Source: Bacteriovoracaceae bacterium UBA6261 (GTDB lineage: Bacteria > Bdellovibrionota > Bacteriovoracia > Bacteriovoracales > Bacteriovoracaceae). From it: DNA of 5,856 bases. Made by a program: the position numbers and the translations under genes. This document shows positions 1 through 4,744 of this stretch, piece by piece (the first letter of the stretch is position 1; each line of letters begins with the position of its first letter). The stretch lies in the NCBI GenBank assembly GCA_002440825.1, contig DJVH01000126.1:851-6706 (forward strand). Direction: 5' to 3'. Under the pieces are notes generated by a model. It saw only the letters and a program-made list of their open reading frames with translations, did no database searches and was not told the origin of the DNA.

Positions 1-200
1 TTATTTTCCTTTAAATCAGGAAAATCTGGCTCGCGAAAACCGTTGTAAATCGGACTTGGTTTTCCAGCATCCTTCTCGACCTGTTTTAATTTTTGTATTG
101 GTCCCATAATTTTTGAATAGTCAGACTCAAACCAAGAACAGGATGAAATAATCAACATTGAAGCTAAAATTAAGCTGAATTTTCTTGAACATCTCTTCAT
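1..200 (-). CDS. Small putative lipoprotein, N-terminal part (runs off left edge)
   Basis: An ATG at 198-200 opens a minus-strand frame that stays open for 66 codons and leaves the window without a stop, so the C-terminus is unknown. The N-terminus is a classic lipoprotein signal: a basic start (M-K-R-C-S-R-K), a hydrophobic core at about residues 8-18, then the lipobox I-S-S-C with the acceptor cysteine at residue 21. After processing the chain begins C-S-W-F-E-S-D; the acidic/polar residues after Cys give no clear inner-membrane retention Asp at +2, so outer-membrane sorting is the default guess. The mature part seen is hydrophilic and rich in Lys and Pro, with no domain I recognise. A G-rich AAGGGG lies about 13 nt upstream of the ATG, which is rather far for a ribosome site. 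It is separated by 99 bp from the Mpo1-like gene upstream, so it may be transcribed on its own. Function unknown. Confidence 0.7.
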   Translation of the reverse strand, partial: MKRCSRKFSLILASMLIISSCSWFESDYSKIMGPIQKLKQVEKDAGKPSPIYNGFREPDFPDLKEN

Positions 201-299
201 ACTTATAGCTTAACCCCTTACCTGGCCTAGCACAAAGAAAGAATAATCAACTCAATATTAAGAAGAAAATTTGATAAGGGTTGGTGGCACCTTTTACTT
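201..299. other. Intergenic gap between the Mpo1-like gene and the lipoprotein gene
   Basis: This 99-bp AT-rich stretch should hold the 3' end of the upstream transcript and the leader of the lipoprotein gene. I see no intrinsic terminator: the best hairpin after the Mpo1-like stop has only four base pairs (AAGG/CCTT) and no adjoining U tract. No -35/-10 pair is convincing on the minus strand. The one structured element is an imperfect inverted repeat, AACCCCTTA at 212-220 against TAAGGGTT at 275-282, which pairs over eight positions with one bulged base. One arm covers the G-rich sequence that is the only candidate ribosome site of the lipoprotein. Confidence 0.5.
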
Positions 300-755
300 T
301 TAAAAGAGGTTGATGTTTACTTTAGCGGCTAAAGCTTTCATCACCCACACAGGCCCAACCAAAAGAAAAAGAAGATCCTTAAAAAAAGACGGCTTCTTCC
401 CCTCAATCTTGTGACCCACAAACTGAAATATCCAGGCGACAATAAAAAGAAACAAACTCAGAAGAAAAAATCTAGGTCTTAACAATTCAAGAATAAGAAC
501 CATCGGAAACGTCATTACGATCATCGCCACAAACAAGCGCACATTCTTAAAGCTCGCGTAAAACGCAAACGCCAATCCCAAAAGCACCACACTCCAGTCA
601 AGCCATAAAGGCCATGAGGCCGGCACCGGAAGTGCTTTAAAAATTCCCAGAACCGAAAACATGATCGCCGGCACACAAATTTTGTGAATCAGAATATTGG
701 TTTTATTCTGGTGAGATTCTGCATATTCGCTCAGGTACGCTTGTAATCTATCCAC
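300..755 (-). CDS. DUF962 / Mpo1-like integral membrane protein
   Basis: A 151-residue membrane protein of the DUF962 (Mpo1/YGL010w-like) family. Two family signatures are visible. Near the N-terminus is Y11-x3-H15-x4-N20-x3-H24-x4-P29. Near the C-terminus is Q111-x2-G114-H115-x2-E118-x3-P122, followed by G134-P135. About four or five hydrophobic segments lie at roughly 28-42, 52-69, 72-92, 96-113 and 124-143, so it sits in the inner membrane. Yeast Mpo1 is an iron-dependent dioxygenase that shortens 2-hydroxy fatty acids made from phytosphingosine. The conserved histidines fit a metal site, but the role of bacterial members is not settled. The start is GTG at 753-755, two bases after the rmuC stop. 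Its GAGG ribosome site lies in the last rmuC codons, 7 nt before the GTG, which suggests translational coupling. The length is normal for small bacterial members and nothing looks broken. Confidence 0.85.
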   Translation of the reverse strand: MDRLQAYLSEYAESHQNKTNILIHKICVPAIMFSVLGIFKALPVPASWPLWLDWSVVLLGLAFAFYASFKNVRLFVAMIVMTFPMVLILELLRPRFFLLSLFLFIVAWIFQFVGHKIEGKKPSFFKDLLFLLVGPVWVMKALAAKVNINLF

Positions 756-757
756 AA

Positions 758-2041
758 TTATCCCTCGATCAAATGATCCATTTTCACCGTATTGATCGAC
801 TCAAAACGATTCGTGATCTTTTCTGTGGTCGTGTGGATTTCCTTCACATCTTTTGAAACGGTATCGATGTGTTGAGCGAGTTTATCCCAACGATCTCTAT
901 AACGGACAAATTCATTGCCGAGCTTCTTCAACTCTTCGTGAATGATATTGGTGTACTTGCTTCTCTCAACATTTTGAAGAACAACCTGAATTGTCGTCAG
1001 CGTCGCCATGAAAGTTGTCGGACTCACCAGCCATACGCGTTTATTCTGTGCGTACGCGATGATGTCGTGGTGGTAAGCATTGATCTCCGCAAAGATCGCT
1101 TCAGCTGGCAGGAACAAAATTGCCTGATCAGTTGTCTCGCCTTCCACGATATACTTGCGGGCAATATCGTCGATATGTTTTTTTACGTTGTTTTTAAATT
1201 CTCTCGTATGCTCAAGCTTTTCCACTTCATTGAAATTCAGATCAATCATGCGGCGGTAGTTTTCAAGCGGAAACTTTGAATCCACAACGATATTCCCCAT
1301 TGTTCCCGGAAGAAACAAGATGGAGTCGCAGATATTGCCGTTAGTGAGTTTATATTGAAGCTGGTAAACATTATCGTTCTTGTCACCAAAGACAGAACTC
1401 AAAATCTGATTCAACTGAACTTCACCGAAAATCCCTCTCGATTTCTTGTCCGTTAAAACATCCTGAAGAGACACAACGTTGGTTGAAAGCGATTCAATTT
1501 TCTTTTGTGCTTCATCAATCTTTGCCAGACGTTCAATAACACTGTTGAAAGTTTCATTCGTTTTCTTAAACCCTTCATCCAGATTGGCGCGGACAGAATT
1601 GGAAATCTCATTCAACTTGTCCTGCATACTCTTCGTCAGCTTTTCATTCATCAGCACAAGTTCTTTAGACATCTTCTCATTCATCGCCACCAGCTGTTGA
1701 GTCAGCACGTGCTGGAAGTTTCCGAACTTCTCGATAATGTCCTGAGACGTGCGGTTTTGCTCCGTCGCAATCTTTTTAAATTTATCTTCGATGATTTCTG
1801 AAACCTGAAGCTTCGTGATTTCTTTTTGATTTTCAAATTTCTGAATGGTGATCGCTTCAAGCTGAACCACTTTATCCGTTGTCTTATCTGTCATCGGTCT
1901 TAAAGCATTCGTTAACTGGGTTGTAAGCTCTGCCGTAAGTTCAGCTTTAAGCTGAGTATTGTCGGTTTTCCCAAGCTTGAGAAAAATCAAAGCGCCCAAA
2001 GCAACGTTTAACGCAACTAAAATTAAAACGACTAGTTCCAT
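758..2041 (-). CDS. rmuC: RmuC-family DNA recombination protein
   Basis: A 427-residue RmuC family protein. Residues 2-22 form one N-terminal membrane anchor. Residues 25-200 are a long charged coiled coil with a four-residue repeat (AELT-AELT-TQLT, 33-44) and an 11-residue tandem repeat (117-138). Residues 200-390 are the conserved catalytic-like domain. Its markers are K200-S-R-G-I-F-G-E207 with N211-Q-I-L, then D239 and D254-S-K256-F-P-L (a PD-(D/E)xK nuclease arrangement), LFLPAEAIFAEI at 309-320, and VWLVSPTTFMATL at 336-348. In E. coli RmuC limits inversion at short inverted repeats; nuclease activity is predicted from the fold rather than shown here. The ATG at 2039-2041 has a strong AGGAG 7 nt upstream. 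The gene follows the chemoreceptor gene by 37 bp and precedes the Mpo1-like gene by 2 bp, so it is probably mid-operon. Its ribosome site lies in a small hairpin. There is no obvious functional link to chemotaxis. Confidence 0.93.
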   Translation of the reverse strand: MELVVLILVALNVALGALIFLKLGKTDNTQLKAELTAELTTQLTNALRPMTDKTTDKVVQLEAITIQKFENQKEITKLQVSEIIEDKFKKIATEQNRTSQDIIEKFGNFQHVLTQQLVAMNEKMSKELVLMNEKLTKSMQDKLNEISNSVRANLDEGFKKTNETFNSVIERLAKIDEAQKKIESLSTNVVSLQDVLTDKKSRGIFGEVQLNQILSSVFGDKNDNVYQLQYKLTNGNICDSILFLPGTMGNIVVDSKFPLENYRRMIDLNFNEVEKLEHTREFKNNVKKHIDDIARKYIVEGETTDQAILFLPAEAIFAEINAYHHDIIAYAQNKRVWLVSPTTFMATLTTIQVVLQNVERSKYTNIIHEELKKLGNEFVRYRDRWDKLAQHIDTVSKDVKEIHTTTEKITNRFESINTVKMDHLIEG

Positions 2042-2046
2042 GAATG

Positions 2047-2063
2047 TCTCCTGTGAGAGGAGA
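2047..2063 (-). promoter_or_regulatory. Hairpin enclosing the rmuC ribosome-binding site
   Basis: In the 37-bp gap before rmuC, TCTCCT and AGGAGA form a perfect 6-bp inverted repeat around a 5-nt loop. On the minus-strand transcript the AGGAG arm is the Shine-Dalgarno sequence, 7 nt before the ATG, and the other arm is its exact complement just upstream. Folding would hide the ribosome site; ribosomes finishing the chemoreceptor gene, whose stop is 15 bases upstream of the hairpin, could keep it open. The pairing is seen directly. The regulatory effect is inferred, and the short stem makes it tentative. Confidence 0.45.
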
Positions 2064-2078
2064 TCTTAGCATGAGAAA

Positions 2079-4106
2079 TCAGGAACCGTGAATGACAAGA
2101 TTGATTTTTTGGACAACTTCACCCAGTAATTTCGCCCGCGATTCAAGTTTTTCGGCCGCCTCACTCGATTCTGAGGCAATTTCCGTCGTTTTGTCCGTGC
2201 CTGCATTGAGTCGCACCATCGCTTTGTTTATCTCCGACATCCCTTCATTCTGCTCATGAGAGGCCGCCGAAATTTCCGAAACCAGCACCGACACCTGATT
2301 GAAGCTATTCACAATATCATCAAAAACTTTTGCACAGGCTTCTGCGGTCTCCTGACCCGACTGAACTTTCTCCCGTCCAAAGCGCGAAGCCACTTCAATT
2401 TTCTTGGTTGTATCCTGAACTATCGATTCGACTTTATTGATTGTTTCAGAAAGAAGATCAAAAATTTCTCTGGCGGAATTCCCGCTCGATGTCGCAAGAT
2501 TTCCGATTTCTTCCGCCACGACAGAAAACCCTTTTCCATGCTCGCCTGCTCTCGCCGCTTCAACCGAAGCGTTAAATGAAAGCAGCTTCGTTTGAAAAAC
2601 GATATCGTTAATCATCTGAGTTTTACTTTCAATCTCAGCGATCATCGTCAGAATTTCCTGAATGCGTTTATTACTATCATCAACCTGACTAAGAATTTCT
2701 TTATTGCCATGATTGATTTCTTCCATAGAATCTTTCATGCGGCCGATAACCGTTCGTCCTTGTTCCGCCGTTTTCAAACTATCCTGCGCCAGATTTTCCG
2801 AGTTGCGCGCGTTGGATGTATTTTGTTCAATCGTCGAAGAAATTTCCTGAACTGCCTGCACGGTTGTCTGCAGACTCACTGATTGATCTTTAGAAGAATC
2901 GTTCAGAACTGCTGCGCTTTTTAATAAATGCCCCGAATCCGAATTCAGTTCACTATAAACTTCAGATAACGTTTCCGTCGCTTTCATGATCGGAGACAAT
3001 AAAATTTTGCTGAAATATATTCCAAGTGCTCCCACTCCAATAAGAATTAAAATGGAATAACCAAACACTTTCAGCAGTAATCCTCTTACTGGAGCAAAGA
3101 CTTCCTGAGTCTGCTTCTGACTGACAAGCACCCAGGTATTTCCTTCAAAAGTCACCGGCGCCGCCAAACTCAATACTTCCTGATCAAGCGGATCGGTCAT
3201 CGTCACAATCTGCGACTTATTTGTTTTGCGGACATCATCGATAACTGCATTTTCAATTTTAATATTTTTTTCAAAAGAATTGATAATATTGAATTTGTCT
3301 TTGCCTAGATAAAAGTCAGAGCGAAGGAGATTGTCATGACCAATCAGATACGTCTGCCCCGTCTCTCCCATCCCTTCTCTCGCCGTAAGAAATGAAGTTA
3401 ATTTTTTTGTATCAATTTCACCTACGAGAACTCCCAGGTAATCCCCTTTATTAATCCCTTCAGACAAATGCGGGAATTCGGCAAAAACACTCACACAGAA
3501 AAACGTCATCGTGTTCTTAAACTGAGGCAAAAATTCATAATCAGCAAAGAAGACATTGCTTCCGCCGGATTTTTTTGAATCTACCACACAACGGGCCAGC
3601 TTGGTGCTTTTTAACTCACCATTGGTGATATTTCTTCCGCCCATATAACCGTGTTCATAGGCCTTGGCAGAATAAACCACCTGACCGTTCATATTCACCA
3701 GAAAAAAATTGGCAAGGCTGTACGAATTGACAAGATGACTTGTTTTTTCGCCGTAGAGTTTATCGAGATTGGCGAATGAAGCACTTTTTAATTCCTGGTC
3801 TTTTCCGATCGTATAACCTGAACCAAAAAACGCACCTTCATAAGCGAGAAAAAGTCCTTCGGTCAATCTGTCAGTGGCAAGAAGTTTGGTAAATGTTTTC
3901 GTTTGATTGAAGTGATCTGTCACTCTGGTCGTGGAAATCCCGCTCATGGCCTCAAGCTGATTGAAGGCCATATCTTGCAACGATGCTTTTGAACTATTGT
4001 AAGAAATCATAACAGTAATGAAGATGCAGATAAGAGAGATTCCCAGCACGGAAAGCATGAGCTTTGTTTTAATTGAAGCACGGAAAAATTTTTCAATCAT
4101 CTGCAT
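2079..4106 (-). CDS. Methyl-accepting chemotaxis protein with periplasmic dCache-type sensor, no clear HAMP
   Basis: A 675-residue transmembrane chemoreceptor. TM1 is at about 16-35 and TM2 at about 344-367. Residues 37-340 form a large periplasmic region resembling a double-Cache sensor; the stretch GMGETGQTYLIGHDNLLRSD (245-264) is typical of Cache-bearing receptors. After TM2 only a proline (S371-P372-I373) recalls the first HAMP helix; no complete HAMP is visible. Residues 405-660 are the cytoplasmic coiled-coil hairpin, with its tip at 499-540 (Q505-T, N512-A-S, E517-A-A-R-A-G-E, G526-F-S-V-V-A-E-E). This tip contacts CheA and CheW. By eye each arm is about three heptads longer than in E. 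coli receptors. The C-terminus ends in HGS and lacks an NWETF-like CheR/CheB tether. The ATG at 4106 is preferred to the in-frame ATG six bases later because AGGTG sits 7 nt before it. The gene lies 25 bp after the secreted Cache gene. The ligand is unknown. Confidence 0.95.
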   Translation of the reverse strand: MQMIEKFFRASIKTKLMLSVLGISLICIFITVMISYNSSKASLQDMAFNQLEAMSGISTTRVTDHFNQTKTFTKLLATDRLTEGLFLAYEGAFFGSGYTIGKDQELKSASFANLDKLYGEKTSHLVNSYSLANFFLVNMNGQVVYSAKAYEHGYMGGRNITNGELKSTKLARCVVDSKKSGGSNVFFADYEFLPQFKNTMTFFCVSVFAEFPHLSEGINKGDYLGVLVGEIDTKKLTSFLTAREGMGETGQTYLIGHDNLLRSDFYLGKDKFNIINSFEKNIKIENAVIDDVRKTNKSQIVTMTDPLDQEVLSLAAPVTFEGNTWVLVSQKQTQEVFAPVRGLLLKVFGYSILILIGVGALGIYFSKILLSPIMKATETLSEVYSELNSDSGHLLKSAAVLNDSSKDQSVSLQTTVQAVQEISSTIEQNTSNARNSENLAQDSLKTAEQGRTVIGRMKDSMEEINHGNKEILSQVDDSNKRIQEILTMIAEIESKTQMINDIVFQTKLLSFNASVEAARAGEHGKGFSVVAEEIGNLATSSGNSAREIFDLLSETINKVESIVQDTTKKIEVASRFGREKVQSGQETAEACAKVFDDIVNSFNQVSVLVSEISAASHEQNEGMSEINKAMVRLNAGTDKTTEIASESSEAAEKLESRAKLLGEVVQKINLVIHGS

Positions 4107-4131
4107 ACATCATCACCTGAATTTTTTTAAA

Positions 4132-4611
4132 TTATTTAATGTCTTCTTTCCAAACGCCTGAACCAGCAATCCAGTTAGAGCCATCAGGAAGCTTGCACAT
4201 TTTTACGAATGAAGTTTTTGCAGTGGCCTTTTCTGCTCCCGGTTTTGTCCAGACGTAATCAACCCATGCACCGGCAGGTTTGGCTTTTGCTGCTTTATCA
4301 AATTCAGCAAAAAGCGCGAATTTGTTTTCATCAAGTTGTTTACCGATTGGTTGTCCGATAAGACGTTGCTTAATCGGGTGCATGACCATTTTAATTTCTT
4401 CAGATGTATCCTGTACCCAGATGTAATTGTCACCGCAGTTTGAGAAAAGTAATGATTGCGGCCATTCAGATTTAATCGCTTCACCTTTTGCTGAAATCTG
4501 TTTGCACATGTCATTTACTTTTTCTTCTACGATTTTTTTTGAACAAGGACCTGCGGCCATTGCTGATGTCATAAGTAAGGCGCAACTCATCGCCAATAAT
4601 GCTTGTTTCAT
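4132..4611 (-). CDS. Secreted single-Cache domain protein
   Basis: A 159-residue exported protein. Residues 1-20 are a Sec signal peptide (MKQ, then a hydrophobic core, then S-A-M-A/A near 16-20); there is no lipobox, so the mature protein should be soluble in the periplasm. The rest matches a single Cache (sCache_2-like) small-molecule-binding domain. Its markers are Y63-I-W-V-Q-D68, M75-V-M-H78-P79 and L84-I-G, then the D94 region, W116-V-D-Y-V-W121-x-K-P124-G, and the closing W147-I-A-G-S-G-V-W154-K-E-D. There is no transmembrane helix or output domain, so it cannot signal alone. Four cysteines remain in the mature chain (23, 36, 59, 139), enough for two disulfides. The ATG at 4609-4611 has GGAG 7 nt upstream, with a second GGAG too close to be used. 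A candidate promoter lies upstream and the chemoreceptor gene follows after 25 bp, so it may be an accessory ligand binder for that receptor. That link is inference. Confidence 0.85.
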   Translation of the reverse strand: MKQALLAMSCALLMTSAMAAGPCSKKIVEEKVNDMCKQISAKGEAIKSEWPQSLLFSNCGDNYIWVQDTSEEIKMVMHPIKQRLIGQPIGKQLDENKFALFAEFDKAAKAKPAGAWVDYVWTKPGAEKATAKTSFVKMCKLPDGSNWIAGSGVWKEDIK

Positions 4612-4635
4612 TTCTCCACTCCATTTTTCGTTGAG

Positions 4636-4666
4636 GTTATAAAAACAAGATTATGACGTTTGTCAT
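4636..4666 (-). promoter_or_regulatory. Candidate promoter for the Cache-chemoreceptor-rmuC-Mpo1 unit
   Basis: On the minus strand a -10-like TATAAC (4636-4641, five of six consensus bases) lies 19 bp downstream of a -35-like ATGACA (4661-4666, five of six). The predicted transcript start falls roughly 15-20 nt before the Cache gene ATG, leaving room for its GGAG ribosome site. The 19-bp spacing is longer than the ideal 17, so this would be a weak or activator-dependent promoter. The region is AT-rich, so chance matches are possible. Confidence 0.35.
4653..4666. repeat. Small palindrome overlapping the candidate -35 (possible operator)
   Basis: ATGAC and GTCAT form a perfect 5-bp inverted repeat separated by four bases. 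The outer bases do not extend it. It covers the whole candidate -35 element and the adjacent spacer, which is where a dimeric regulator would block or recruit polymerase. It does not match the CRP half-site pattern. At five base pairs per arm, chance is a real alternative. Confidence 0.35.
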
Positions 4667-4695
4667 TTTTCGCAACTTAATATTAATTTAAGGAC

Positions 4696-4744
4696 AAGAT
4701 TGCTTTTCCTACTCGAAGAATCGGAGAAATTTAAAAGCAATCTT
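4696..4744. repeat. 12-bp perfect inverted repeat straddling the aldehyde dehydrogenase stop codon
   Basis: AAGATTGCTTTT (4696-4707) and AAAAGCAATCTT (4733-4744) are exact reverse complements with a 25-nt centre. The upstream arm on the transcript encodes the residues K-I-A-F near the protein's C-terminus. The stop codon lies in the centre, and the downstream arm is non-coding. The centre can add a bulged 5-bp mini-stem with an AGAA/UUCU-type loop. No U tract follows on the minus strand (GTCCTTAAATT comes next), so it is not a standard intrinsic terminator. It may stabilise the 3' end or act as a weak, Rho-assisted end. Confidence 0.6.

Noticed and set aside
260..300. Intrinsic terminator after the Mpo1-like gene
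   Set aside because: Only a 4-bp stem can form and the T-rich stretch begins several bases later, too weak to call.
869..1279. Open frame of 136 codons on the plus strand
   Set aside because: It lies wholly opposite the conserved RmuC domain, has no ribosome site I can see, and its product is unlike any family I know.
2465..2500. GC-rich palindrome around an EcoRI-type GAATTC in the chemoreceptor gene
   Set aside because: It is short and encodes the conserved S-G-N-S-A-R segment, so coding constraint explains it.
2256..2882. Two plus-strand open frames of 107 and 96 codons
   Set aside because: Both are antisense to the highly conserved chemoreceptor hairpin; their Arg/Phe/Asn-rich products reflect reverse reading of the coiled coil.
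4098..4100. Met3 as the chemoreceptor start
   Set aside because: It would sit about 13 nt from the AGGTG ribosome site, whereas the ATG at 4106 has the ideal 7-nt spacing.
4203..4514. Second minus-strand frame of 103 codons within the Cache gene
   Set aside because: It overlaps the well-supported Cache protein in another frame and shows no domain or ribosome site.
4650..4677. Alternative promoter with CATAAT as -10 before the Cache gene
   Set aside because: No acceptable -35 lies at 16-18 bp; TTGCGA is only 14 bp away, so the TATAAC pair is the better candidate.
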